A stretch of DNA of 64,000 nt from Archangium violaceum Cb vi76 (GCF_000733295.1 NZ_JPMI01000008.1:49635-113634), one strand, 5' to 3'. Positions 13,373-25,900 are shown, counted from the stretch's first letter. The notes: generated by a model not told the origin, from the sequence alone. Made by a program: numbers and translations.

Positions 13373-15841
13373 ATGTCCGACGACAAGAAGAAGGGTTCCG
13401 GCGCTGCGGCCATGCCGGCCGCGATGGCGCCCCCGGGGATGATCAACAAGGAGGACATTCCACAGGTCCTGCCGATCCTCCCCCTGCGTAATTCAGTGTT
13501 CTTTCCGGGCGGCGTGCTGCCGCTCGCGGTGGGGCGGCAGAAGACGATCGCCCTCATCAAGGACGCGGTGCGTGACGACCAGGTGATCGGCGTCGTCACC
13601 CAGCGCCGCGCCGAGGAGGAGGACCCGGGCGCGTCCGACCTCTACACGATGGGCACCGTGGCCCGCATCGTGAAGCTCCTCAAGATGGGCGAGGACAACT
13701 ACTCCCTCGTCGTCCAGGGTCTGGCGCGCTTCCGCGTCATGGACCTGGTCCAGGAGGCCCCCTACCTCAAGGCCCGCGTGGAGGCCGTGGAGGATCGGAC
13801 GTCGGCGGAGAACGTCGAGGTCGAGGCCCTGGGCATCAACCTCAAGAAGCTGGCGCGCGAGGTCATCGAGCTGATGCCCGAGCTGCCCGCCGCGGCCACC
13901 GAGCTGGTCGAGTCCATCACCCACCCCGGCCACCTGGCGGACCTCATCGCCGCCAACGTGGACGTGCCCATCGAGGAGAAGCAGGCCGTCCTCGAGACGG
14001 TGGACCTCAAGGCCCGGATGAAGCTCGTGCTCGAGCTGCTCAACCGCAAGCGCGAGATCCTCAAGCTCTCCAACAAGATCGACTCCGCCGTGAAGGGCGA
14101 GATGTCGAAGACCCAGCGCGAGTACTACCTGCGCCAGCAGCTCAAGGCGATCAAGGAAGAGCTCGGCGAGATGGGCGAGGAGGAGGAGGAGCTCGACGAG
14201 CTGCAGGAGCGCCTGAAGAAGGCCGGCCTGCCGCCCGAGGTGGAGAAGGTGGCCAACAAGGAGCTCAACCGCCTGAAGACGATTCCGGCGGCCTCCAGCG
14301 AGTACACCGTCGCGCGCACCTACCTGGATTGGATCGCCGACCTGCCCTGGGCCAAGCTCAGCGAGGACAACCTCGACATCGAGAACGCCCGGCAGACGCT
14401 GGACAAGGACCACTACGGCATCAAGAAGGTGAAGAAGCGCATCCTGGAGTACCTGGCGGTGCGCAAGCTCAAGAACGACATGCGGGGGCCCATCCTCTGC
14501 CTGGTGGGGCCGCCGGGTGTCGGTAAGACGTCGCTGGGTCAGAGCATCGCCAAGGCGGTGGGCCGCAAGTTCGTGCGCCTGTCGCTCGGCGGCGTGCGTG
14601 ACGAGGCGGAGATCCGTGGCCACCGGCGTACCTACGTCGGCGCGCTGCCGGGCCGGTTCATCCAGAGCATGAAGAAGGCCGGGACCAAGAACCCGGTCAT
14701 GATGCTCGATGAGATCGACAAGCTCGGCGCGGACTTCCGCGGCGACCCGAGCGCGGCCCTCCTCGAGGTGCTGGACCCGGAGCAGAACAACACGTTCAGC
14801 GACCACTACCTGGACGTGGCGTTCGATCTGTCCAAGGTGCTCTTCATCGCCACGGCGAACCAGCTGGATCCGATCCCTGGCCCGCTCCGTGACCGCATGG
14901 AGATCATCGAGCTGTCCGGCTACACCTTCGAGGAGAAGCAGAGCATCGCCCGCATCCACCTGGTGCCCAAGCAGCTCAAGGAGCACGGGCTCAATTCGGA
15001 CCACATCACCATCACCGATGAGGCCCTGCTCACGCTGACCACCGCGTATACGCGCGAGGCCGGTGTGCGTAACCTCGAGCGGCGCATCGCGGACATCTGC
15101 CGCGCCGTGGCGGTGGAGGTGGCCGGCGGGAAGACCGACAAGCAGAACATCGATGGCAACCGGGTGAAGGAGATCCTGGGGCCCGAGATGTTCTACTCCG
15201 AGGTCGCCGAGCGCACCGAGGTGCCGGGCGTGTCCACGGGTCTGGCCTGGACGGCGGCCGGTGGAGACCTGCTCTTCATCGAGGCGACCAAGATGGCGGG
15301 CAAGGGCGGCATGACGCTCACCGGCCAGCTGGGCGACGTGATGAAGGAGAGCGCCACGGCCGCGCTGAGCTACCTGCGCAGCAAGGCGGAGGTGCTGGGC
15401 ATCAGCCCGAACTTCCTCGAGAAGACGGACCTGCACCTGCACTTCCCCGCGGGCTCCATCCCCAAGGATGGTCCCTCGGCCGGCGTGACGATCCTCACCG
15501 CGCTCACCAGCCTCCTCACGGGCATCCGGGTGCGCGGCGATACGGCGATGACGGGCGAGGCCACGCTGCGTGGCCTGGTGCTGCCGGTGGGCGGCATCAA
15601 GGAGAAGGTGCTCGCGGCTCACCGCGCCGGCATCAAGCGCGTCATCCTCCCGGAGCGCTGCCGCAAGGACCTGCAGGACGTGCCGGATCAGGCGAAGAAC
15701 GACATCGAGTTCATCTTCGCCACCCGCATGGACGAGGTCCTCGATGCCGCGCTGGAGACCTCCCCTTTCAAGAAGGGCGTCACCGAGGAGGAGAAGGCGG
15801 TGCCGCCCCAGACGGAGCCGGCTCCCGAGGTCCGAGCGTAA
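13373..15841 (+). CDS. lon: ATP-dependent Lon protease
   Basis: Lon degrades damaged and regulatory proteins in the cytoplasm. The 822 residues include the N-terminal substrate-binding domain (about 30-230), a helical linker, an AAA+ module with Walker A GPPGVGKTS near 380 and Walker B MMLDEIDK near 445, and a Ser-Lys protease domain with the catalytic Ser in KDGPSAG near 700 and the Lys in VGGIKEK near 743. The length matches bacterial LonA. Myxococcus has two Lon proteases, one vegetative (LonV) and one needed for development (BsgA/LonD); the sequence alone does not decide which this is. A hairpin follows the stop codon. An acidic/proline tail closes the protein. Confidence 0.97.
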   Translation: MSDDKKKGSGAAAMPAAMAPPGMINKEDIPQVLPILPLRNSVFFPGGVLPLAVGRQKTIALIKDAVRDDQVIGVVTQRRAEEEDPGASDLYTMGTVARIVKLLKMGEDNYSLVVQGLARFRVMDLVQEAPYLKARVEAVEDRTSAENVEVEALGINLKKLAREVIELMPELPAAATELVESITHPGHLADLIAANVDVPIEEKQAVLETVDLKARMKLVLELLNRKREILKLSNKIDSAVKGEMSKTQREYYLRQQLKAIKEELGEMGEEEEELDELQERLKKAGLPPEVEKVANKELNRLKTIPAASSEYTVARTYLDWIADLPWAKLSEDNLDIENARQTLDKDHYGIKKVKKRILEYLAVRKLKNDMRGPILCLVGPPGVGKTSLGQSIAKAVGRKFVRLSLGGVRDEAEIRGHRRTYVGALPGRFIQSMKKAGTKNPVMMLDEIDKLGADFRGDPSAALLEVLDPEQNNTFSDHYLDVAFDLSKVLFIATANQLDPIPGPLRDRMEIIELSGYTFEEKQSIARIHLVPKQLKEHGLNSDHITITDEALLTLTTAYTREAGVRNLERRIADICRAVAVEVAGGKTDKQNIDGNRVKEILGPEMFYSEVAERTEVPGVSTGLAWTAAGGDLLFIEATKMAGKGGMTLTGQLGDVMKESATAALSYLRSKAEVLGISPNFLEKTDLHLHFPAGSIPKDGPSAGVTILTALTSLLTGIRVRGDTAMTGEATLRGLVLPVGGIKEKVLAAHRAGIKRVILPERCRKDLQDVPDQAKNDIEFIFATRMDEVLDAALETSPFKKGVTEEEKAVPPQTEPAPEVRA

Positions 15842-15872
15842 CGCGGCCCTGAGCCAGAGCTGATGTAGATGG

Positions 15873-15912
15873 CGGGCAGGTCTCCAAACAGGGGGCCTGC
15901 CCGTTGTCATTT
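15873..15912 (+). terminator. Putative lon terminator
   Basis: CGGGCAGG (15873-15880) pairs with CCTGCCCG (15896-15903), followed by TTGTCATTT. It begins 31 bp after the lon stop codon. Confidence 0.6.
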
Positions 15913-15951
15913 GGTGGGGTATCCGTCCCCTGGGATGTGCCCGTGTATGCT

Positions 15952-15984
15952 CCCTCTCCCCCTGGGAGAGGGTTGGGGTGAGGG
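15952..15984. repeat. REP-like element between lon and the amidase gene
   Basis: CCCTCTCCCCCTGGGAGAGGG is a near-perfect inverted repeat and is followed by TTGGGGTGAGGG, the reverse complement of the CCCTCACCCC that precedes the palindromes inside the NRPS gene. The unit therefore has the same two-part structure as the elements at 18207 and 23088, in the opposite orientation. Confidence 0.7.
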
Positions 15985-16021
15985 TGGGAACGCCGAGTCA
16001 CCGGCCGGGGTCCGAGGAGAC

Positions 16022-16957
16022 ATGTCGAAGAGCCCCACCTGGCCGCTGCTCCTGATCCTGGGCTTGTCCGCCGGATGCGAGGAGCAGGCCCGCGCCGCGC
16101 CCCCTCCGCCAGAGGCCGTCCCCGCTCCCGCCGTGATCGCCGCGCCCGCCCCCGTCCCGGAGGCGCCACCCCGCTGGCCAGCCGCGAGCGCCCCGCTCAC
16201 CGTGGCCAGGGTGGAGTTCCCCAAGGGCTTCGGGAAGAAGCGCATCTACCTGGACGCGGGACACGGCGCGCCCGGGAACGAGGGGAACACCTCCGTCATC
16301 TGCGAGCCGGAAGAGGCCCACACGCTCCGGGTGGCCGAGGATCTGGCGAAGCGGCTGGAGGCCACCGGGCACTTCCTGGTGAAGGTGAGCCGGAAGGCCG
16401 GGCAGCGACCCACGTACCAGACGCGGCTCGAGGAGGCCGAGCGCTGGCGGGCGCAGCTCTTCGTGAGCATCCACTCGGACACTCGGGGAGAGGCGCGCTG
16501 GTGGCAGAGCTCGCTGGATCAGGTGTGCCTGAGGAACGACACGGCCCCCGGGTACAGCGTGCTCTACGCCGATGACATCCCCGAGCCCCTGCTCTCCCAG
16601 CGGCACACCCTGGCCCGGACTCTGGCCCGGCGCATGGGTGACGCGGGCTTCCTGCCCTATGGCGGCGAGGACTACGTGGGCCTCTACGCCCCCGACTCCG
16701 AGCAGCCGGGGACCTTCGTGAGCCGGCACCTGCCGGGACAGCGCATCTTCGTGCTGCGCAAGCCGCCCATGCCCTCGGTCATCATCGAGACGCACCACGC
16801 GCTGGACCTCGAGGAGGTGGCGCGCTGGCGCGAGGAGCGCACCCTGGAGGCCTTCGCCGCGGCGGTGACCCAGGGGCTGGTGGACGCCTTCGCCCCACCC
16901 CCGAGTGCCCCGCCAGCGCCCCAGGTCTCAACCCGTGCCACGCTCCCCGTGCCCTGA
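16022..16957 (+). CDS. N-acetylmuramoyl-L-alanine amidase lipoprotein
   Basis: This 311-residue protein should cut the bond between MurNAc and L-Ala in peptidoglycan. It has a lipoprotein signal ([11 protein letters not shown]), a Pro/Ala linker (about 25-65) and an Amidase_3 domain with zinc ligands His in YLDAGHG (near 81), Glu in the CEPEEAH region and His in SIHSD, plus the catalytic Glu in VIIETHH (near 262). The ATG at 16022 follows a GAGGAG ribosome binding site and begins the signal sequence. The last 30 bp overlap the end of the NRPS operon on the other strand. The REP-like element lies just upstream. Confidence 0.85.
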   Translation: MSKSPTWPLLLILGLSAGCEEQARAAPPPPEAVPAPAVIAAPAPVPEAPPRWPAASAPLTVARVEFPKGFGKKRIYLDAGHGAPGNEGNTSVICEPEEAHTLRVAEDLAKRLEATGHFLVKVSRKAGQRPTYQTRLEEAERWRAQLFVSIHSDTRGEARWWQSSLDQVCLRNDTAPGYSVLYADDIPEPLLSQRHTLARTLARRMGDAGFLPYGGEDYVGLYAPDSEQPGTFVSRHLPGQRIFVLRKPPMPSVIIETHHALDLEEVARWREERTLEAFAAAVTQGLVDAFAPPPSAPPAPQVSTRATLPVP

Positions 16958-19900
16958 CTCCGGCTCCGCCTCCGCCAGCCAACGCGTGAGGCGCTCCGCC
17001 AGCTCGTGCACGTGTGGCGCCCGGAGGACCCCGTGGTGGTCTCCCGGAACGTCCTCCACGGTGAGCCCCGAGGCCGCGAGCCGCCCCCAGCCGTGCGAGG
17101 CGTCCACCCCGGCGCCCCTCCGCGCGTCCCGCGCCCGGAGCAGGAGCATCCGCCCCTCGTAGGGCTCGGGGTCGTAGCCGGCCACGGCGCGCAGGTTCGC
17201 CCGGGCCACCTCCAGCAGCACCCGTAGCTCCTCCTGGCCCGTCCCTGGAGGGAGAAGCCCGGTCTCGCGCACGTGCGTCCAGAGGGTGCGGAGTTGATCC
17301 TCGGGGGACAGGCCCGTGAGGGACTCGGGCCCGAGGGACGGCTCACGCCCGGTGCTCCGGGCCAGGTCCGCCGCGAAACCCGCCAGCAACGTGGCCGAAT
17401 CCGGCTCCGGCGTGGGCCTGGGCTGCCCCGAGGGGGCGAAGCTGTCGAGCAGCACCAGCAGGGCCACCTCCTGCCCCTGGCGCCGCAGCTCCCTGGCCAT
17501 CTCGTAGGCCACCGTGCCGCCCAGCGACCAGCCTCCGAGGAGGTACGGCCCCTCGGGCTGAATGGCCCGCACCTGCTCCACGTACCGCCGGGCCATGTCC
17601 TCCACGGTCGTGAGGGGGGCCTCGCTCCCGTCCAGCCCCGTGGCCTGCAACGCATGGAAGGGCCGCCCGGTGCCCAGGTGTCTCGCGAGCTCCGCGTAGC
17701 ACAGGACGTTGCCTCCCACCGGATGCACCCAGAAGACCGGCGTGCCCATGCCCTCCGGTTGCAGTGTCACCCGGTTGCCCTGGACCGAGGCCAGTGTCCC
17801 CGCGCGCAGCCGGGCCGCGAGCTCCTCGATCGTGGGCCCCTCGAAGAGCGCCGCCAACGGGACCGTGTGTCCCAGCCGCTCCCGCAGCCTCGCCACCAGA
17901 CGCACCGCCAGCAGCGACTGCCCGCCCAGCTCGAAGAAGCTGTCCGTCACCCCCACGGACGTCACACCGAGCACCTCTTCCCAGACGTTCGCCAGCTGCC
18001 GCTCGAGCTCGTCCCTCGGCGGGACGGAGCTCCGGCTCCCCTGGCGGGATTCTCCGGGCGCCGGCAGGGCTCGCCCGTCCACCTTGCCGCTGGACGTCAG
18101 CGGCAGTTCCTCCAACACCACGAACGCCGAGGGCACCATGTACTCCGGTAGCCGCTGCTTCAGCCAGGTACGCACGGCCTCGAGGTTCAACCCGGGGGAC
18201 CCGGCACCCTCACCCCGTCCCTCTCCCGGTGGGCGAGGGGATATGGGCACGGTGGGGGACGTGGGCACCACAGACGTGGGCACCACGTACGCCACCAGCC
18301 GCGACTCGCCCGAGGGGCTCTTCCAGGCCCTCACGTGCGCTTGTTTCACCCCGGCCCGCTCCCGCAGCACCGCCTCCACCTCCCCCGGCTCCACCCGGAC
18401 TCCGTTCACCTTCACCTGCGCGTCCACTCGGCCCAGGAAGTCCAACCGCCCGTCCGCCCTCCACCTCACCCGGTCCCCCGTGCGGTACAGGCGCTCGCCC
18501 GGCTCTCGGCCGAAGGGGTTCGGGACGAAGCGCTCCGCCGTCAGCTCCGGCCTCCCCACGTAGCCCCGCGCCAGACCCGGGCCACCCAGATACAGCTCCC
18601 CCGCCACTCCCGGGGGCACCGGCCTCATCGCCCCGTCCAACACGTACGTCCGCGTGTTGGCCAGCGGCCTTCCGATGGGCGGACGGGCCTCGCCCGGCTC
18701 GCACTCCTCCCACGTGGCGAGCACCGATACCTCCGTGGGTCCATACCCGTTGACGAAGCGCCGGCCCCTGCCCCACCGCGCCACCAGCTCCGCCGGGCAG
18801 GCCTCGCCCGCCACCATCACCACCCGCAGGTGCTCCAGCCCCTCGTCCGGCAACAGCGCCAACACCGAGGGCGGCAGCGCCAGCACCGACACCGCGCCTT
18901 CCACCAGCTCGCGCCGCAGCTCCTCCCCCAGCGGCACCTTCCCTCCCGAGGGCACGTACAACGTCCCGCCCACCGCCAGCGCCAACAGGTAGTCCCAGAG
19001 CGACACGTCGAAGCCCAGCGACGAGAACTGCATCACCCGGCTCTCCGCCCCCACCCCGAAGGCCCTCGCCTTCCCCCGGACGAGATCGCACGCGCCCTCA
19101 TGTGTCACCTCGACGCCCTTGGGCCTCCCCGTGCTTCCCGAGGTGTAGAGGACATAGGCCGCGTTGCCGACACGGACGCCGCTCTCCAGCGGGCCCGCGT
19201 CTTCTCCGCTCAGCTCCTCCAGCACCACCACCGGAACTCCTTCCGGCGGCCGGCACCTGCCCTCCAGTCCGCGCCTCGTCACCACCGCGCGCACGCCCGC
19301 GTCCCGCGCCATCCACTCCAGACGCTCCGCGGGCAGCACCGCCTCCAGCGGCACGTACACGCCCCCCGCCTTCTGCACGCCCCAGAAGGCCACCACCGCC
19401 TCCACGCTCTTCTCCAGCAGCACGCCCACCCGCACCTCCGGCCCCACGCCCTCGCGCCGCAGCCTCCGGCCCAACTGGTTCGCACGGGCCTCCAGCTCCC
19501 GGTAGCTCAGCCGCTGCCCGCTCCCCTCCAGCGCCATGGCCTCGGGTGTGCGCGCCGCCTGGAGCTCCAACAACCGCCCCAGTCCCTCCGCCCCACCCTC
19601 CACTCGCGGGCCCTGGCTCCACTGCTCCAGCACCCGGGTCCGCTCTTCACCCGCCAGCAGCTCCACCTCCTCCACCCGCCGCTCCGGTGCCTCCGCCACC
19701 GCCGACAGCAACATCTCCAGGTGCCGGGCCAGACGCGTGATCGTCTCCGGCTCGAAGAGCGACGTGTCGTAGGAGAACACGCCTCGCAACCCCTCCGGCG
19801 TCCGCGTGAAGCTCAACAGCAGCTCCAGCTTCGCCGCCGGGCCCTCCTTCTCCACCGGCGACAGCTTCAGCTCCCGCAGCGAGACCTCGCGGTCCGGCGT

Positions 19901-22900
19901 GTTCTGGAGCACCAGCATCACCTGGAACAACGGCGAGTGCTTCAGCTCCCGCTCCGGACGCAGCTCATCCACCAGCTTCTCGAAGGGCACGTCCTGGTGC
20001 GCGTACGCCCCGAGCGCCACCTCGCGCACCCGAGCCAGCAGCTCCCGGAACGTCGGCGCCCCGCTCACGTCCGTGCGCAGCACCAGCGTGTTGACGAAGA
20101 GGCCGATCAACCCCTCCACCTCCGCCCTCGTGCGCCCCGCCACCGGCGTGCCCACCACGATGTCGTCCTGGCCACTCCAACGCCCCAGCAACGCCTGGAA
20201 GCCCGCCAGCAACACCATGAAGAGGCTGCTCCCCTCCTGGCGCGCCAGCTCCTCCAGCGCGTCGCCCTGCTCGCGCGACAGCACCACCGGGACCTTGCCC
20301 GCCCTCCGCGTCCGGGCCGAGGTGCGCGGTTTGTCCAGGGGAAGGCTCAGCAGCGACGGGCTGCCCGCGAGCTGCCGCCGCCAGTACGCCAGCTGCGTCT
20401 CCAGCACCTCGCCCTTCAGCCACTCCCGCTGCCAGCGCGCATGGTCCGCGTACTGCAACGGCAGCTCCGGCAACGGACTCGGCGCTCCCCGCGAGAAGGC
20501 GTCGTACAGCGCCGACAGCTCCCGGAAGAGGATGGAGGCGGACCACCCATCGAACACGATGTGGTGCACCGTCAGCAGCAATACGTGCTCCCGCTCGCCC
20601 AGCCGCAGCAGCGTCGCGCGCAACAGCGGGCCCCGGGAGAGCTCGAAGGGCCGCCGCGACTCCTCGGAGGCGAGCCGCTCCACCGCTTCGTCCCGCGCGC
20701 CCTCGTCCAGCCCCGACAGATCCATCGGAGACAGCGGCAGCCTCACGGGCCCGGAAGGGCGCAGCACGGGCTCGCCCCCATGGCTCTCGATCGAGGCCTG
20801 GAGGATTTCGTGCCGGCGCACCACTTCCCCCAGCGCGCGCTCCAGCGCCACCGTGTCCAGCACGCCCTCCAGCCGCAGCGCGTACGGGATGTTGTACGCG
20901 TTGCTCCCCGGCTGGAGCTGCTCCAGGAACCACAGCCGCTGCTGCGCGAAGCTGAGCACCGGCCGCTCGTCCGGAGTCCTCCTCACCGGAGCGCTCGGGG
21001 TCACGGTGCCGTGTGTCTTCCTCGCGGCCTCGAGCCGCTCCGCCAGCGCCCCGAGCCTCGGCGCGTCGAAGAGCGCCCGCAGGGGCAGCTCCACCCCGAA
21101 GGTCTTGCGCACCCTCGACACGAGCTGCGTGGCCAACAACGAGTGCCCACCCAGCTCGAAGAAATCGTCGTGCAGCCCCACCCGCTCGACCCGGAGCAGC
21201 TCGCGCCACAGTTGGGCCAGGGGGCGGGCCACCGGCCCTTCGGGCTCCACGTACTCGCGCTTCCGCGGGCGTTCCGGGGGAAGCACGGGTCGCGCCGGGG
21301 GCACGGACATGCCCCCCAGCAGCCGGGGCAGAGGCTGGTCCGGTTCGCTCGCCACCGCGCCGAGCAACGTCTCCAGCTCCGCGCTCCACCGCGCCACCGT
21401 GCCTTCGTCGAAGAGGCGGGCGTTGTAGCTGAACACGCCCCGCAGTCCGTCCTCCCGCTCCTCCAGCGACAGCGAGAGATCGAACTTCGAGCCCCCCGTC
21501 CCCGTCTCGATACCCGTGAGCGTCAGGCCCGGCAGCTCCAGCCTCGCCCGGGGCACGTTCTGCAGCGAGAACATCACCTGGAAGAGCGGCGTGTACCGGG
21601 GATCCCTCACCGGGCGCAGCTCCTCCACCAGCTTCTCGAAGGGCACGTCCTGGTGCGCGTACGCCTCCAGCGAGCCCTCCCGGACCCGAGCCAACAGCTC
21701 GCGGAACGTCGGCGCCCCGCCCACCTGCGTGCGCAGCACCAGCGTGTTGACGAAGAAGCCAATCAGCCCCTCCACCTCCGCTCGCGTGCGCCCCGCCACC
21801 GGCGTGCCCACCACGATGTCTTCCTGCCCGCTCCAGTGCCCCAGCTGCGCCTGGAAGCCCGCCAGCAGCACCATGAACAGGCTGCTCCCCTCCTTCCGCC
21901 CCAGCTCCCGCAGGGCGTCCACCCGCTCCCTGGGAAGCGAGAACACCCGCATGCCCGCCCGGAACTCCGGCACCTCGGGACGCGGCCTGTCCAATGGCAG
22001 GTTCAACACCGGCGCGCTCCCCGCCAGCTTCTTCCTCCAGTACGCGAGCTGCGCCTCCAGCACCTCTCCCTTCAACCACTCGCGCTGCCACGCCGCGTAG
22101 TCCGCGTACTGCAACGGCAACCGCCCCAGCGGATCCGGCTCGCCTCGCGCGAAGGCTCCGTACAGCGCCGCCAGCTCCTTCACGAAGATGCCCGTGGACC
22201 AGCCATCCGTGATGATGTGGTGCATCGTCAGCAGCAGCACGTGCTCGGACTCGCTCAGGCGCAGCAGCGTGGTGCGAAGCAGCGGGCCCTCCGCGAGTAC
22301 GAAGGATGTCCTCGCATCCCGCTTCGCGTACCGGTGTATCTCGGCCTCGCGCTCCGGCTCGGGCAGTAGCGAGAGATCCTCCTGCTCGAGCGGCACCGGC
22401 ATCCGCTCCGCGATGCGCGCCACCGGCTTGCCGTCGTCCTCTCCGAATACCGTGCGCAGCACCTCGTGACGCTGGAGGATCGACTCCATGCCTCGCTCCA
22501 GCGCCTGGAGATCCAACTCCCCCGTCAACCGCACCGCGTACGGGATGTTGTACGCCGCGCTTCCGGGCTGCAGCCGATCCAGGAACCACAGCCGCTGCTG
22601 CGCGAAGCTGAGCAGCGTCTGCTCCGTTCCCGAGCGCGCCACGAACGGTGGCGGTGCAGATGCGCCCGTCGCGAGACGAGGTGCCCTCTCCACCGCACGG
22701 GACATCCCCTCCAGCGTGGGCTGCTCGAAGACGGCTCGCAGGGGGAGCTCCACCTCGAAGGCGCTCCGCACTCGCGACACGAGCTGTGTGGCAAGCAGGG
22801 AGTGTCCGCCCAGCTCGAAGAAGGAGTCCGTTACGCCCACCCGCTCCACTCCCAGCGTGCGCTTCCATAGCTCCGCCAGGCGTTGCTCGGTGTCCGTGCG

Positions 22901-25900
22901 CGGTGGGATGAAGTCCTTGCTGCCCCCCGTTGCTCCCGGCAGCGGCAGTGCCTTGCGATCCACCTTGCCACTCGGCGTGAGCGGGAAGGCGGAGAGTTCC
23001 ACGATGGCCGCGGGTACCATGGGCTCCGGTAGGCGCTGACGGAGACGGGCTCTCAGCTCGGTGAGATCCAACCCGGGGCCCGTGGCACCCTCACCCCGTC
23101 CCTCTCCCGGGGGGCGAGGGGAAATTGGCACGACGTAGGCCACGAGGCGCTGGTCTCCCGGTCCGTACTCGCGCACCACTGCCACTGCTTCGCGCACCTC
23201 GGGCTGCTCTCGCAGGGCCGCTTCCACTTCGCCCAGCTCGATGCGGTGGCCTCTCAGCTTCACCTGGAAGTCCACTCGCCCCAGGAACTCCACCGACCCG
23301 TCCGCCAGCCACCTCGCCCGGTCTCCCGTCCGGTATAGACGCGCCCCAGGGTCTCCGCTGAACGCGTCCGGGACGAAGCGCTCGGCCGTCGCGTCCGGGC
23401 GTCCGAGGTAGCCACGCGCCAGTCCCGCTCCTCCGATGTACAGCTCGCCCGCGACTCCCACGCCCACCGGCCTCCCGTGCCTGTCCAGCACGTACAGCCG
23501 CACGTTCTCGATGGGCTTCCCCAACACCGGTCGCGCCTGCTCCAGCGTGATGGGGCACACCGTCGCGTCCACCGTGCACTCGGTGGGGCCGTAGACGTTG
23601 AAGGCCTTCACCGCTCGCGACGCGCCCAGCCGCCGCCACAACGTCTCCGAGATGGCCTCGCCTCCCACCAGCACCGTCACCGGCCTCGCGGCCTCCTCCA
23701 GCCAGCCCATCTCCACCAGCAGCTGCAACTGCGAGGGCGTGCAGTCGAGCACCTCCACCCGCTGGCGCTCCAGGTAGTCCCGTAGTTCCGCTCCGTCGAA
23801 GCGGACGTGCTCCGGCGTCACGTCCAGCGTGTGCCCGCGCAACACCTGGAAGAGCTGCTTCACCGACGTGTCGAAGGACACCGAGCCGTTGACGCTCACC
23901 CGCCTCCCCGGCTCCAGCCCCGCGTACACCGCGCCGTGCAGCGCCTCGACGAGGTTGGCCACCGCCCCCTGCCGCACCATCACCGCCTTCGGCCGGCCCG
24001 TGCTTCCCGAGGTGTAGATGGCATACGCCAGGTGCTCCGGCCCCGCGCCTCCCAGCACCGGTGTCTCCGCCTCCCCACGCAGCGACTCCGCCTCCGCGTC
24101 CAACCGCAACAATCGCTGCCCCGGACCCACCAGCCCTCCGGCGGCCTCTCCCGCCGTCACCACCACCCCCGCCCCCGAGTCCTCCAGCATGTAGCGCAAC
24201 CGCTCGATCGGGTACCCCGGATCCAACGGCACGTACGCACCACCGGCCTTCAGGATGCCCCACAGGCCCACCACCAGCTCCAGCGAGCGCTCCACGCACA
24301 GGCCCACCCGCACGTCCGGACCCACGCCCATCCGCCGCAACCGGTGCGCCACCTGGTTGGCCCTCGCGTCCAGCTCGCGGAACGTGAGCCAGGCCGGCCC
24401 CATCACCACCGCAGGCACTTCCGGCGTGCGCGCCACCTGCGCCTCCAGCAACGCCGCCAATCCCGCCCCCGCCTCGCGCGCCACCGCCGTCGCGTTCCAC
24501 TCGCGCAGCACCCGCTGGCGCTCCTCCTCGCTCAGCGGCGACAGTTCCTCCACCAGGCGCTCCGCCGACTCCGCCAGGCCCACCAGCAGCCGCTGGAAGT
24601 GCTCCAACAGCCGCTGCGCGTCCTCTCCGTCGATGCGGCGCTCGTCATGGAAGAGGTGCAGCCCCAACCCCTGGTGCGGATCCACGATCAGCGCCAGCGG
24701 GAAGCTGTCGAGCTCGAAGCTGCGCAGATCCCGCATCTCCAGCCCGGTCCCATTCCCGAGCTCACCCTCCAGCGAGCCACCCACCTGGAGGTTCTCCACC
24801 ACCACCAGTGTCTCGAAGAGCGGCGTTCCGTGTGGCACCTCGCTCCAGCGCCGCACCTCCACCAGCGGGCTGTAGTCGTGCTGCCGCATCTCCAGCAGCC
24901 AGCCCTGCAACTCCCGCAGCCACTCGCCCACCGGCTTGCCTCGGGACACACGCGCGCGCACCGGCAGCGTGTTGATGAACATCCCGATCGTCTCCTCCAC
25001 GCCCGGCAGCGTCGCCGGACGGCCCGAGACGGTGTTGCCGAACACCACGTCATCCTCTCCGCCGTGGTGGCGCAGCAGCAGCGCCCACGCGCCCAGGAGG
25101 CACGTGCTCAGGGTGACCTTCTGCCGGCGCGCGAGCTCCTGGAGCGCCCCGAGCTGCCCATCCGTCAACCGCGCCCGCCGCTCCCGGCGCACCGGCACAC
25201 CACCCGGCACGGGCCCCCGATCCACTCCCACCTGCGTGGGAGACGTGAAGCCCGCGAGCGACTCGCGCCAGAACTCCCGGGCGGTGCCCAGCTCCTGACG
25301 CCGCAGCCAGGCGATGAAGTCGCGATACGCGGGCGCCTCCGGCCAGACCCGCGCATTCCCGTTCAGCAGCGCTCCGTAACGGGCGAACACCTCGCGCAGC
25401 ATCAGCGGCATGGACCAGCCGTCCAGCACCAGGTGCGAGTAGCTGAGCACGAGCCTCCAGGCCCGCTCCCCGACTCGCAGCAGCGCGAGCCGCAGCAACG
25501 GAGCCCGTTCCAGCTCGAAACCCTGGCGCCTGTCCGAGGCGATCCACTCGGCGAACCGCGCCTCGAACTCCGAGGGCGGCACCTCGCGCCAGTCCTCCGA
25601 GCGGATGGGCAGCTGCACGTCCCGCATCACCACCTGCAGCGGCTCCTCCAGGCCCTCCCAGAGGAAGGCCGTGCGCAGGCTGGTGTGGCGGGCCACCGTC
25701 TCCTGCCACGCGCGCGCCACCGCCGTCACATCCAGCGGACCCTCCAGCTCCCAGGAGACCTGGTTGAGGTACATGTCCGCGCTCTCCGCGTGCAGCACAT
25801 GAAAGAGCAGCCCCTTCTGGAGCGGCGAGAGCGGGTACAGATCCTCGATGCTCCGGCGGCGCCATTCATCTCCGCGCGCCACCCGCTCCAGCACCGCCTC

